A stretch of DNA of 64,000 bases from Streptomyces sp. NBC_00162 (GTDB taxonomy: Bacteria; Actinomycetota; Actinomycetes; Streptomycetales; Streptomycetaceae), in assembly GCF_024611995.1 (NCBI RefSeq), contig NZ_CP102509.1:5456001-5520000 (forward strand), in the 5' to 3' direction. A program made the position numbers and the translations under genes. Position 1 is the stretch's first letter. Every line of letters starts with the position of its first letter. Positions 8,800-17,199 of the stretch are shown here, in pieces. The notes under the pieces were generated by a model, which worked only from the letters and a program-made list of their open reading frames with translations, had not been told where the DNA came from and did not search any database.

Positions 8800-9657
8800 A
8801 TGAAGCTGCTGCGTGTCGGACCCGTCGGGTCGGAGCGCCCCGCGCTGCTCGACCAGGACGGCACCCTGCGTGACCTGTCCGGCCTGATCACGGATGTGGA
8901 CGGCATTCTCCTCGCCGACGACTCGCTGCTCTCCCGGGTACGGGACGCGGCGGAAGCGGGCGAGCTCCCGGTCCTGGACGCCGAAGGGCTGCGCATCGGC
9001 GCGCCGGTCGGCCGCATAGGCAAGATCGTGGGCATCGGGCTGAACTACTTCGGGCACGCGGCCGAGATCGGCGCGGAGCCGCCGGCCGAGCCGATCCTGT
9101 TCCTGAAGGCCGCGGACACCGTGGTCGGCCCGGACGACACCGTGCTGATCCCGCGCGGCAGCGTGAAGACCGACTGGGAGGCCGAGCTCGGCGTCGTCAT
9201 CGGCAGCACCGCCCGCTACCTGGCCTCCGCCGAGGAAGGCCTCGCACACGTCGGCGGGTACCTGCTGGTCAACGACGTCTCGGAGCGCGAGTTCCAGATC
9301 GAGCGCGGCGGCACCTGGGACAAGGGCAAGAACTGCGAGACCTTCACCCCGCTCGGCCCCTGGCTGGTCACGGCCGACGAGATCCCGGACCCGCAGGTCC
9401 TGGACGTGAAGCTGTGGGTCAACGGAGAGCTCAAGCAGGACGGCAACACCGCGGACCAGATCTTCCCGGTCGGCGAGGTCGTCCGGTACCTGAGCCAGTT
9501 CATGACCCTGTACCCGGGCGACGTCATCGTCACCGGTACGCCCGCCGGTGTGGCCATGGGCCAGCCGGAACCGAAGCCGTACCTGCGGGCCGGTGACGTC
9601 GTGGAGCTGGAGATCGACGGCCTGGGCCGCCAGCGCCAGGAGTTCAAGGGCGCCTAG
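8800..9657 (+). CDS. Fumarylacetoacetate hydrolase family protein
   Basis: 285 aa. Family signatures are clear: GLNYFGHAAEIG, then DWEAELGVVIG with the metal-binding E-x-E pair, VNDVSEREFQ, and the C-terminal GDVIVTGTPAGVAMG. These are mono- or dinuclear Mg2+/Mn2+ enzymes acting on beta-diketo or oxaloacetate-like compounds: hydrolases, decarboxylases or hydroxyheptadienedioate isomerases. The exact substrate cannot be told; neighbours give no aromatic-catabolism context. ATG at 8800 is preferred over ATG 8794 because the CGGGAGA site is better spaced. It is monocistronic, between a regulatory region and a long terminator hairpin. Confidence 0.88.
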   Translation: MKLLRVGPVGSERPALLDQDGTLRDLSGLITDVDGILLADDSLLSRVRDAAEAGELPVLDAEGLRIGAPVGRIGKIVGIGLNYFGHAAEIGAEPPAEPILFLKAADTVVGPDDTVLIPRGSVKTDWEAELGVVIGSTARYLASAEEGLAHVGGYLLVNDVSEREFQIERGGTWDKGKNCETFTPLGPWLVTADEIPDPQVLDVKLWVNGELKQDGNTADQIFPVGEVVRYLSQFMTLYPGDVIVTGTPAGVAMGQPEPKPYLRAGDVVELEIDGLGRQRQEFKGA

Positions 9658-9672
9658 CCGAGGCGAGTGAGA

Positions 9673-9717
9673 ACGCGGAAGGGGCGGGCTGCCATCGGCA
9701 GCCCGCCCCTTCCGCGT
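9673..9717. terminator. 21-bp stem hairpin between convergent genes
   Basis: Arms 9673-9693 and 9697-9717 are perfectly complementary with a three-base loop ATC. It lies between the stops of the FAH-family gene and the ALF-repeat gene and probably terminates both. Confidence 0.88.
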
Positions 9718-9737
9718 GCGTGGTGTGCGATCCCGGC

Positions 9738-10955
9738 TCAGCCTTCGGCCGACGTGCGGCGACGGCGGTTGGCGAGCACCAGGCCGGCGCCCGCGGCGAG
9801 CGCGGCGGCGCTGCCGCCCGCGAACCAGACGTTCTCGGAACCGGCGCCGGTGTTCGCGAGCGGGGCGGACCCGCCCGCCGCGGTCACGTTGCCGTTGCCG
9901 CCGGTGCCCTGGGCCGCGGCCTGAGTGGCGCCGCCGGTGGTGCCGGTGCCCGTGGACCCGTTCTTTTCCTTGTCCTTCGCGTCCTTGTCCTTCTTGTCCT
10001 GCTCCGCCTTGGCGGCCGCGTCCTCAGCGGCCTTGTCCTTGGCGCGCGCCTCGTGCTGGCCGGTCTTCAGGAACGCCGCGCGGTCCTCGGGCGTTCCCTT
10101 GATGGCGGCGATGGCGGCCTTCTTCAGCTCCGGGCCGGCGTTGTTCAGCATCGCCCAGATCAGGACGCTGTTGTCCTCGTCGCGCAGCTTGTGCTGGCCG
10201 GTCTTGACGAACTCGCGCAGCTCCGCGTTGGACGGGTGCCCGTTGAGGAGTGCGTTGATGGCCGCCTTCAGGCCCGGGCCGGCGCTCTCGTACATGCGCG
10301 AGAGCTCGACGCGGTCGTCGCTCGCGCGGATGTTGTGCTGGCCCGTCTCGATGAACTCGCGCACCTGCTCCGGGGTTCCGCTGCGCAGGAGCTTCTCGAC
10401 GGCCTCGCGGATGCCCCGGCCCGCGCCGTTCAGCATGCGGAACAGCTCGACCTGGTCGTCCTCGTACCGGGCCTTGTGCTGCCCGACGGCGAGGAACTCC
10501 TTCAGGGCGGCGTGGGTTCCGGCCCGCAGGGCCTTCTCCGCCTCGCGCTTGACGGCGACGCCGCCGGCGCTGTGGATCCGGGAGACCAGGACCTGGTCGT
10601 CGACGTACTGCTCCTTCTGCCAGTCGACCTCCAGGAAGTGCCGCATGTCCGCGGCCGTCCCCTTGAGTGCCTTCTCGGCCGCCTCGCGCACGCCCGGCCC
10701 GCTCGCCGGGTCGGCCAGGATCGCCTGGATCGCGGCCCGGTCCTTCGCGGCCTGCGGGTCCTCCGCGGGCTTCTCCGCCGGCTTCTCCGCGGGCGGCTGT
10801 CCCTCGGAGGCCCGGTCCGGCGCGGTCGGAGACGACGGCGTGGACGGCGACGGGGCGTCAGCGGCGAAGGCCGGCGAGGAGAGCAGGACGGCCGGGGCCA
10901 TCGCGGCGGCAGCGACGACCGACGCGATCCGGGGCAGCTTCACAGAGGATTCCAT
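9738..10955 (-). CDS. Secreted ALF-repeat protein with LANTG sortase signal
   Basis: 405 aa. A signal peptide (cleavage near AFA-AD, about residue 32) is followed by a Pro/Glu linker and about six ALF-type short repeats, each with a core such as ETGQHNIRASDDRVELSRM or KTGQHKLRDEDNSVLIWAM. A charged Lys/Asp/Ala segment follows, then a Gly/Thr linker and a cell-wall sorting signal LANTG (366-370), a hydrophobic helix and RRRR. ALF repeats are common in secreted Streptomyces proteins, often with no known function. LAxTG is the class E sortase motif, and such a sortase is encoded at 6687-7484. It is expected to be displayed on the cell wall. Confidence 0.86.
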   Translation of the reverse strand: MESSVKLPRIASVVAAAAMAPAVLLSSPAFAADAPSPSTPSSPTAPDRASEGQPPAEKPAEKPAEDPQAAKDRAAIQAILADPASGPGVREAAEKALKGTAADMRHFLEVDWQKEQYVDDQVLVSRIHSAGGVAVKREAEKALRAGTHAALKEFLAVGQHKARYEDDQVELFRMLNGAGRGIREAVEKLLRSGTPEQVREFIETGQHNIRASDDRVELSRMYESAGPGLKAAINALLNGHPSNAELREFVKTGQHKLRDEDNSVLIWAMLNNAGPELKKAAIAAIKGTPEDRAAFLKTGQHEARAKDKAAEDAAAKAEQDKKDKDAKDKEKNGSTGTGTTGGATQAAAQGTGGNGNVTAAGGSAPLANTGAGSENVWFAGGSAAALAAGAGLVLANRRRRTSAEG

Positions 10956-11043
10956 TCTTCACACATGTGATGATCGTGATGGCAGCCTGTGCAGGATAGA
11001 TCGTTTGTCCGCCCCGGAAACGCCGATTTTCATGAGCCCTGGC

Positions 11044-12147
11044 TCACAGCTCCACGACCACTCCGTCCCGGGACGAGGCACGGGCCGCCTCCAGTACGTC
11101 GAGGCAGTGCGCGGCCTCGTACGCCGTGACCGGCACGGGCCCGCCCTCGAGCAGGGCCGCGGCCACCGCCGCGTAGTACGCGGGGTAGTCGCCCAGCTCC
11201 GTCGGGACCGGGGTTCCGGCGCCGGTCAGCGGGGACTCCCCGGAGCCCACCCGGCCCCACAGGTGCGGGGGCTCCTCGCCCCACGGCACGTCCCCGTCCG
11301 GCCGCATTCCCTCGCGCAGGGCGCCCTCCTGGGGGTCGAGGCCGTACTTCACGTAGCCGGCCCGCGAGCCCAGGACGCGGAACCGCGGACCGAGTTGGGC
11401 GGTGGTGGCGCTGACGTAGAGGTGGGAGCGGATCCCGTTCGCGTGCGTGATGGCGATGAAGGTGTCGTCGTCGGTCTCGGCGCCCGGGCGGCGCACGTCG
11501 GCCTCCGCGTAGACCCGTACCGCCGGGCCGAACAGCACCAGTGCCTGGTCGACGACGTGACTGCCCAGGTCGTACAGCAGGCCGCCGACCTCCTCCGGGG
11601 CGCCCGACTCGCGCCAGCCGCCCTTGAGCTGCGGGCGCCAGCGCTCGAAGCGGGACTCGAAGCGCTGGATCTCGCCGAGTTCGCCGTCCGCGAGGAGGCG
11701 GCGGACGGTGAGGAAGTCGTTGTCCCAGCGGCGGTTCTGGAAGACGGACAGGAACGTTCCGGTCCGCTCGGCGAGGGCTGCGAGTTCGCGCGCCTCGGCG
11801 GCGGTGGCGGCGAGCGGCTTGTCCACGACGACGGGGATCCCCGCGGTCAGGGCGGCCGTGGCGAGCGGCACGTGGGTCTTGTTGGGGGAGGCGATCACGA
11901 CGAGGTCGAGGGCGTCGGCGCCGCCCGCGCGCTCCCACAGCTCGTCGGGGGAGGCGGCGATCCGGACGTCGGGGAACTCGGCGAGGACCTGCGCCTGCCG
12001 GCCCGGGTCGGAGGTGACGACCGTGTCGAGGACGAGCCCGTCGGTGGCCGTCACGAGGGGGGCGTGGAAGACGGAGCCGGCGAGTCCGTAGCCGACCAGG
12101 CCGACGCGGAGGGGGGCGGGGGAGGAAGGGGAGGCGGGGTTGCTCAT
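11044..12147 (-). CDS. Gfo/Idh/MocA family oxidoreductase
   Basis: 367 aa. N-terminal Rossmann motif VGLVGYGLAGSVFHAP binds NAD(P); the family EKP motif appears as VVDKPLA, and the C-terminal domain contains GGLLYDLGSHVVDQAL with the conserved Asp-x-x-x-His-x-x-D pattern. These enzymes oxidise or epimerise sugars, inositols or sugar acids. It is divergent from a ROK-family regulator across a 55-bp gap with a perfect palindrome, so its sugar substrate or product probably controls its expression. ATG at 12147 begins just after the glycine-rich strand would need it; a longer frame upstream enters the operator region. Confidence 0.9.
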   Translation of the reverse strand: MSNPASPSSPAPLRVGLVGYGLAGSVFHAPLVTATDGLVLDTVVTSDPGRQAQVLAEFPDVRIAASPDELWERAGGADALDLVVIASPNKTHVPLATAALTAGIPVVVDKPLAATAAEARELAALAERTGTFLSVFQNRRWDNDFLTVRRLLADGELGEIQRFESRFERWRPQLKGGWRESGAPEEVGGLLYDLGSHVVDQALVLFGPAVRVYAEADVRRPGAETDDDTFIAITHANGIRSHLYVSATTAQLGPRFRVLGSRAGYVKYGLDPQEGALREGMRPDGDVPWGEEPPHLWGRVGSGESPLTGAGTPVPTELGDYPAYYAAVAAALLEGGPVPVTAYEAAHCLDVLEAARASSRDGVVVEL

Positions 12148-12152
12148 GGAAC

Positions 12153-12179
12153 CACTTTGGCAACAGTGTTGCCAAAGTG
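12153..12179. promoter_or_regulatory. Perfect 27-bp palindrome, probable ROK operator
   Basis: CACTTTGGCAACA and TGTTGCCAAAGTG flank a single G. TTGCCA (12169-12174) could be the -35 of the ROK gene, with GACAAT (12191-12196) as -10 after 16 bases and the GTG start six bases later. Binding by the ROK protein would block both genes. Confidence 0.8.
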
Positions 12180-12202
12180 CAAGGAAGGTGGACAATGGAC
12201 TC

Positions 12203-13366
12203 GTGAACAGGGGTAGCGGGGACGGGCGCGGCGGGGTGAACCTGCCGGCGCTGCGCGGGCACAACGAGGCGCTGATGCTGGATCTGCTGCGCGGCGCGGG
12301 CCCGGCGGGCCTGGGCCGCGCCGAGCTCGCGTCCCGTACGGGACTCACCCCGCAGGCCGTCAGTAAGATCACGGCCCGGCTCGGCGCGGACGGGCTGGTC
12401 GCCGAGGCCGGGCGAGCCGCGTCCACCGGCGGTAAACCGCGCACCCTGCTCCGGCTGGTGCCGGACGTACATCACGCCGTCGGAGTGCACCTGGACCGCG
12501 ACGAGCTCCGGGCGGTACGGGTGGACCTGGCGGGCCGCGTCGTCGCCGAGGGCGGTGGTCCGCTGGACTTCGGTCTCGGCCCGGAGTCGGTGGTGGAGGC
12601 GGTCGTACGGGCGGTCGCGCGGGTCGGAGACCCGGCCGGGCTGCCGCCCCTGGGCGTCGGGGTGGCCGCACCGGGGCCGCTCGACCACCGGGCCGGGACG
12701 ATGGGGCGGGTGACGGGGTTCCCGAGCTGGAAGGGCTTTCCGCTGCGGGGGGTGCTGCAGGGGCGGCTGGGCCTGCCGGTGCTGCTGGACAAGGACACGA
12801 ACGCCGGCGCGGCCGCGGCGGCAGGGGCGTGGCTCCGGGCCGCCTGGCCGGATGCGGATGCCGGGCGTGTCGCCGATGCCGCGCCGGATGCGCATGCGTA
12901 TCCGTTTGCCGGCGGAGGGCCCCGCACCTGCGTGTACCTGCATGTCGGGACCGGGCTCGGCGCGGGGTTGTGGCTGGGCGGCGAGGTCTACCGCGGTGAG
13001 CGCTCGGCGGCGGGGGAGTTCGGGCACCAGGTGCTCCTGCTGGACGGGCCGCCGTGCCGGTGCGGGGCGCGCGGCTGCGTGGAGGCGCTGTGCCTGGGGG
13101 CGGTTGCCCGAGGTGATTTTCCCGAGGCGGCGCGGATCCTGGGCGAGGCCGCGGCCAATCTGGTGGCGCTGCTGGATGTGGACCGTGTGCTGCTCGGCGG
13201 GCGTGTGGTGGCGGCGGCGCCGGACGTCTTCGTGGCCGGGGTCGGCGCCGTTCTCGCTGCCCGCGCGCTTGATCCGACCCGGCCGGTGGTAGCCCTGGCG
13301 GGGGCGGGGGTGGCGGAGGGGGCGGCGGAGTTGGCGCTCGGGCCGGTGTTCGGGCGGGCGGGGTGA
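12203..13366 (+). CDS. ROK family transcriptional repressor/sugar kinase-like protein
   Basis: 387 aa. An N-terminal winged helix-turn-helix (GLGRAELASRTGLTPQAVSK) precedes the ROK sugar-kinase fold with DKDTNAGAAA, HVGTGLGAG, GEFGHQV and the zinc-binding CRCGARGCVEA. Such proteins repress sugar genes and respond to a sugar bound in the kinase cleft. An unusual Ala/Asp-rich insert (PDADAGRVADAAPDAHAYPF) interrupts the kinase domain. GTG at 12203 fits a leaderless transcript: GACAAT lies six bases upstream and no ribosome site is correctly spaced. It faces the Gfo/Idh/MocA gene, its likely target. Confidence 0.88.
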   Translation: MNRGSGDGRGGVNLPALRGHNEALMLDLLRGAGPAGLGRAELASRTGLTPQAVSKITARLGADGLVAEAGRAASTGGKPRTLLRLVPDVHHAVGVHLDRDELRAVRVDLAGRVVAEGGGPLDFGLGPESVVEAVVRAVARVGDPAGLPPLGVGVAAPGPLDHRAGTMGRVTGFPSWKGFPLRGVLQGRLGLPVLLDKDTNAGAAAAAGAWLRAAWPDADAGRVADAAPDAHAYPFAGGGPRTCVYLHVGTGLGAGLWLGGEVYRGERSAAGEFGHQVLLLDGPPCRCGARGCVEALCLGAVARGDFPEAARILGEAAANLVALLDVDRVLLGGRVVAAAPDVFVAGVGAVLAARALDPTRPVVALAGAGVAEGAAELALGPVFGRAG

Positions 13367-13671
13367 CGTCGTGGCGGTGCCGTGCCGTGCTGGGTGCGGC
13401 GCCGTTGCCGGGGCTCCGCCCCGGACCCCGCGCCTCAAACTCCCCCAGACTCCGTCCGGGGGGACCCCCAGGCGGGGCTGAAAGGGGCCGGGCGGGGCTG
13501 AAAGGGGCCGGGCGGCGCTTGACGGGTTGCGCTGATTGGGCGTAAACCGGAACGACTCGGGCGCGGCGGGCGGTAGCGGGTCGCGCGCGCGTGGCAGGGT
13601 GCGGGCTGGGACCGGGGTGATTGTCACCTGGTCCGACCATTGACCCGTCCGGCGAGCAGCGAAGGTCTTCC
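13367..13671. repeat. Gene-free stretch with dispersed Streptomyces repeat and tandem duplication
   Basis: 13409-13440 carries a 32-bp sequence found identically at 18304-18335 inside the ABC permease gene. It is followed by a tandem copy of GGCGGGGCTGAAAGGGGCCG (13471-13490 and 13491-13510). A weak promoter-like TTGACG around 13519 precedes the LAHTG gene. No ORF with coding character was seen. Confidence 0.75.
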
Positions 13672-14430
13672 ATGCGAGTGCGCAAAGCCCTTGCCCTCGG
13701 CGCCGTCCTCTCCGCCGCCCTGGTCGCCGCCACCACCACCGCCCCCACCGCGGCCGCGGACATCGGTACGGGCGGCGGGGCCCGGCCCGCGCCCGCGCTG
13801 CCGTCCCGCGCGAAGGCCACCTGCGGGGACGGGAAGAGCACCGCCTTCCCCATCGGGGCCCGGATCCGCGGCGGACCGGCCGTGTACCGCACCGGCGGCG
13901 GACCGCAGACCTGGTACCTGGACCTGACCAACACCACGGACTCCCTGTGCACGGCCATCCACCCCGTGGTCGTCCTCACCGACAAGGCCCGCGCCCTGCG
14001 CCCCGCCCACCTGCGGATGGAGTTCGACACCCCGAGCGGCACCCTCCCCGTCAGCCTGGAGCGGACCGACCGCGACGAGATCATCGCCGTCTTCGACGGC
14101 GGTTCCGCCTTCCCCGGCTTCACCGTCGCCGCGGGCGGGTCGCTCACCGTCAGGGTCGGCCTCGCCTTCGCGCCCGACGCGCCCACCGGTGAAGTCGTCG
14201 CCGACGCCGCCCTCGTGCAGCGCAACGGCGACGACGGCGACTGGATCGGCGAGGCCGGCGGCTACCGGTTCTCCGTCGAGGGCCCGGAGGATCCCCAGGA
14301 AGCGGGCTCCCTCGCGCACACCGGCCCCCGCGAACTGGCGCACGGCGCCGGCGCCGGTGCCGTGGCCGCCCTCACCGTCGGCGGCGGACTGGTGATCGGG
14401 GCCCGGCGGCTGCGCGCCCCCGCCCGCTGA
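13672..14430 (+). CDS. Secreted cell-wall protein with LAHTG sortase signal
   Basis: 252 aa. A signal peptide (about 1-27, APTAAA-DI) is followed by a beta-rich domain of about 170 residues (WYLDLTNTTDSLCTAIHPVV and following), and a sorting signal LAHTG (214-218), a hydrophobic helix and a basic end RRLRAPAR. Two cysteines of the mature domain, in KATCGDG and DSLCTAI, could form a disulfide. The motif fits class E sortase, encoded 7 kb away. ATG at 13672 has GAAGG at a good distance; the longer frame from 13621 is rejected because it lacks a signal peptide. Function unknown. Confidence 0.83.
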   Translation: MRVRKALALGAVLSAALVAATTTAPTAAADIGTGGGARPAPALPSRAKATCGDGKSTAFPIGARIRGGPAVYRTGGGPQTWYLDLTNTTDSLCTAIHPVVVLTDKARALRPAHLRMEFDTPSGTLPVSLERTDRDEIIAVFDGGSAFPGFTVAAGGSLTVRVGLAFAPDAPTGEVVADAALVQRNGDDGDWIGEAGGYRFSVEGPEDPQEAGSLAHTGPRELAHGAGAGAVAALTVGGGLVIGARRLRAPAR

Positions 14431-14463
14431 CCTCCGTACATCCGGCCCGCATAGAGTCCCAGC

Positions 14464-15228
14464 GTGGAAGAACAGACCCAGCACCACCGCCCCGGCTCGC
14501 CCGTCCGCTCGGGCATTCCCGAGCACGGCCGCATCCCGAAGTACTACGCCGTCAAGGCCCGCATCGCCGAGCTCCTCGACGAGCTCGGCGAGGGCGGATC
14601 GCTGCCCACCGAGCGCGATCTCGCCGAGCGGTACGAGGTGTCCCGCGAGACCGTCCGCCAGGCCCTGCGCGAGCTGCTGCTGGAAGGCCGCCTGCGCCGC
14701 GCCGGCCGCGGGACCGTCGTCGCCGGCCCGAAGCTGGAGCAGCCGCTGTCGCTGGCGAGCTATACCGAGGGAGTTCGCCGCCAGGGCCGCCGCCCGGGCC
14801 GTCACCTCATCGGGCTGGAGCAGTTCCCGTGCCCGCCCGACCTCGCCCCCGGCATCGGCGCCGAGGCCGGCGAGCCGGTCTGGCACCTGGAGCGCGTCCT
14901 GCTGGCCGACGACGAGCGGGTCGGCCTGGAGAGCACGTACGTACGGGTGGCCCGGGCTCCCCGGCTCGACAGCGATTTCCAGCCGGACTCCTCCTTCTAC
15001 GGATACCTCCGCGACCGGCTCGGCATCTCCTTCGGCGACGCCGACGAGAAGCTGGAGACGGTCCTCGCGACGCCCCGCGAGGCCCTGCTGATCGGCACCC
15101 CGCCGGCCCTTCCCATGCTGCTCATCCACCGCTTCTCGCGGGATCAGGACGGCCGGCCGCTGGAACGGGTGCGTTCGCTCTACCGTGGCGACCGGTTCAG
15201 CTTCACGACCCGTCTGCGGCCCGAATAG
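14464..15228 (+). CDS. GntR family regulator with UTRA domain (phosphonate-type)
   Basis: 254 aa. The N-terminal winged helix (LPTERDLAERYEVSRETVRQ) is the GntR signature, and the remainder is a UTRA/HutC ligand-binding domain (LERVLLADDERVGLESTYV, then MLLIHRFSRDQDGRPLERV). It directly precedes the phosphonate genes and resembles PhnF-type regulators in position. GTG at 14464 has TAGAGT six bases upstream and no ribosome site, suggesting a leaderless mRNA. The probable operator TAACGGGTCTRGWCC occurs before the FAD oxidoreductase (15285) and the phosphatase (21199). Specificity is inferred from context. Confidence 0.85.
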   Translation: MEEQTQHHRPGSPVRSGIPEHGRIPKYYAVKARIAELLDELGEGGSLPTERDLAERYEVSRETVRQALRELLLEGRLRRAGRGTVVAGPKLEQPLSLASYTEGVRRQGRRPGRHLIGLEQFPCPPDLAPGIGAEAGEPVWHLERVLLADDERVGLESTYVRVARAPRLDSDFQPDSSFYGYLRDRLGISFGDADEKLETVLATPREALLIGTPPALPMLLIHRFSRDQDGRPLERVRSLYRGDRFSFTTRLRPE

Positions 15229-15284
15229 TCCCGAGCCAACCCACCCTTACCGGCCATAAAGGGGCGTATTCAGATCACAGAAAG

Positions 15285-15300
15285 ATAACGGGTCTAGTCC
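15285..15300. promoter_or_regulatory. Phosphonate operator-like site 1
   Basis: ATAACGGGTCTAGTCC before the FAD oxidoreductase operon contains an imperfect GGTCTAGWCC palindrome of the GntR/HutC type. The same core recurs at 21199-21214 before the secreted phosphatase. ATAAC may be part of the -10 element. Confidence 0.55.
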
Positions 15301-15367
15301 AAGCTTGGGGGGCTGTTCACCGGCGCGTTGCCCGCCGGATCCTCCCGGGTCACGGGGCGCGCCCACC

Positions 15368-16498
15368 GTGAACGGCGTGAGAGTCATAGTCGTCGGAGGC
15401 GGCGTGGTCGGCACCATGCACGCCTGGCAAGCAGTCCAACGCGGCCACGAGGTCGTCCAGATCGAGCGAGAGGCCGAGGCCCGCGGCGCGTCGCTGCGCA
15501 ATTTCGGCCAGATCTGGGTCAGCGGTCGGGCCGGGGGCGAGGAGCTCGACACCGCCCTGCGGGCCCGCGAGCTCTGGGAGCGCATCGGCGCGGAGGTGCC
15601 CGGCCTGGGCTTCCGCGCCATCGGCTCCCTCACCCCCGTCCGCAACGCCCGTGAGTACGCGGTCGCCGAGGCGGCCGTGGCCCGCCCCGACGCCGCCGCA
15701 CGCGGCTACAAGCTGGTGACCGCCGAGGAGGCGCGGGAGATCAACCCGGCCCTGCGCGGCACATTCGAGGCCGCGCTGTGGTGCGAGCGGGACGCGGCCG
15801 TCGAACCGCGCACCGCGCAGCTCCACCTGCGGGAGGCCCTCAAGGCCACCGGCCGCTACGCCTTCCTGCCCGGGCGGGAAGTACGCGAGGTCGCGGGCCC
15901 GGGCGCCGTCCGCGACGACCACGGCGACGTCCACCGCGGCGACGCGGTCGTCCTGGCCACCGGGGCCTGGCTGTCCGGCCTGGTCCGCGAGCTGGTCCCC
16001 GAGCTGCCCGTGCGCCGCGTCCGGCTCCAGATGATGCAGACCGCCCCGCTCGGCGAGCGGCTGACCACCTCCGTCGCGGACGCCGACAGCTTCCGCTACT
16101 ACCCGGCCTACAAGTCCGCCGCGCTCGACGAGCTCAACGCCGGGCAGGCGCAGGCGCCGATAGCCGCCGCGCACAAGATGCAGCTGCTGATGGTCCAGCG
16201 CCTGGACGGCGGACTGACCATCGGCGACACCCACGAGTACGAGCACCCCTTCGCGTTCGACACCCTCGAAGACCCCTACGAGCACCTCACCGAGGTGGTC
16301 GAGTCCTTCCTGGGCCGCCCCCTGCCGAAGATCAGGCACCGCTGGGCGGGCGTGTACGCGCAGTGCACCGACACCACCCGCGTCGTCCACCGCCAGCAGG
16401 TGGCCGACGGCGTCTGGCTGGTGACCGGACCCGGCGGGCGCGGCATGACCTGCTCGCCCGCCATAGCCGAGACCACCGCGAACGAACTGGGCTGGTAA
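15368..16498 (+). CDS. FAD-dependent oxidoreductase of phosphonate clusters (HpnW/PbfC-like)
   Basis: 376 aa DAO-type flavoprotein. The FAD-binding GxGxxG is VIVVGGGVVGTMHAW (about 7-21), followed by SLRNFGQIW, and the C-terminal ending GPGGRGMTCSPAIAE closes the dinucleotide site. Members of this TIGR03364-type family occur next to phosphonatase-like hydrolases and are proposed to oxidise 2-aminoethylphosphonate or an N-substituted form to phosphonoacetaldehyde. It is the first gene of the operon, five bases before the hydrolase. GTG 15368 is chosen because it begins just before the first beta strand; GTG 15377 is possible. No strong ribosome site is visible. Substrate is inferred. Confidence 0.8.
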   Translation: MNGVRVIVVGGGVVGTMHAWQAVQRGHEVVQIEREAEARGASLRNFGQIWVSGRAGGEELDTALRARELWERIGAEVPGLGFRAIGSLTPVRNAREYAVAEAAVARPDAAARGYKLVTAEEAREINPALRGTFEAALWCERDAAVEPRTAQLHLREALKATGRYAFLPGREVREVAGPGAVRDDHGDVHRGDAVVLATGAWLSGLVRELVPELPVRRVRLQMMQTAPLGERLTTSVADADSFRYYPAYKSAALDELNAGQAQAPIAAAHKMQLLMVQRLDGGLTIGDTHEYEHPFAFDTLEDPYEHLTEVVESFLGRPLPKIRHRWAGVYAQCTDTTRVVHRQQVADGVWLVTGPGGRGMTCSPAIAETTANELGW

Positions 16499-16503
16499 GT
16501 CAG

Positions 16504-17199
16504 ATGACCGAGAACACCAAGAAGAACCTGATCGTCCTCGACATGGCCGGCACCACCGTCGCCGACGGCGGCCTGGTCGAGCGCGCCTTCGAGCGCGCCG
16601 CCGAGCGCCTCGGCGTCGAGCCCGGCAGCGCCGACCACGCCGAGAAGCTCCAGTACGTGCGCGACACCATGGGCGAGTCGAAGATCTCCGTCTTCCGCCA
16701 CCTCTTCGGTACGGAGGACCTCGCTCAGCGCGCCAACTCCGCCTTCGAGGAGGCGTACGGGGAACTCGTCGACGGCGGGCTCATCGCCCCGATACCCGGC
16801 GCCCGCGAGGCCATCGAGAAGCTCCGCGCCGACGGCCGCACCGTCGCCTTGACCACCGGTTTCGCCCGTGTCACCCAGGACGCCATCCTCGACGCCCTGG
16901 GCTGGCAGGACCTGGCGGACCTCACCCTCTGCCCCGCCGACGCGGGCGGCCGCGGCCGCCCGTACCCGGACATGGTGCTGGCCGCGTTCCTGCGCACGGG
17001 CGCCGTGGCCGACGTACGGGAGATCGTCGTCGCGGGCGACACCGCCTACGACATGCTCAGCGGCCGCCGCTCCGGCGCCGGGACCGTGGCGGGCGTCCTC
17101 ACCGGCGCCCACGACCGCGCGGCCCTGACCGAGCACGGCGCGACCCACGTCCTCGGCTCCGTCGCCGAACTCCCGCAGCTGCTCGCGGAGTCGGCGTGA
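16504..17199 (+). CDS. Phosphonatase-like HAD hydrolase (PhnX-like)
   Basis: 231 aa. HAD motif I DMAGTTV has nucleophile Asp13 and the small residue at position 15 typical of phosphonatases. The cap contains MGESKISVFRHLF, whose Lys60 aligns with the Schiff-base lysine (MGxxK) of phosphonoacetaldehyde hydrolase. The GRPYPDM loop and the acidic GDTAYDM (Asp179, Asp183) complete the site. It should cleave the C-P bond of phosphonoacetaldehyde to acetaldehyde and phosphate, using the product of the preceding flavoprotein. It overlaps the ABC ATPase gene by four bases. The retained lysine is observed; the reaction is from family knowledge. Confidence 0.84.
   Translation: MTENTKKNLIVLDMAGTTVADGGLVERAFERAAERLGVEPGSADHAEKLQYVRDTMGESKISVFRHLFGTEDLAQRANSAFEEAYGELVDGGLIAPIPGAREAIEKLRADGRTVALTTGFARVTQDAILDALGWQDLADLTLCPADAGGRGRPYPDMVLAAFLRTGAVADVREIVVAGDTAYDMLSGRRSGAGTVAGVLTGAHDRAALTEHGATHVLGSVAELPQLLAESA

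Noticed and set aside
9720..12216. Long plus-strand ORFs opposite the ALF-repeat and Gfo/Idh/MocA genes
   Set aside because: Frame shadows of high-GC genes, with composition skewed to Arg/Ala/Gly and no motif. The minus-strand proteins have signal peptide, sorting signal and Rossmann motifs.
13409..13510. Insertion sequence or transposon remnant
   Set aside because: No transposase or terminal repeats; it is the common dispersed Streptomyces intergenic repeat with a small tandem duplication.
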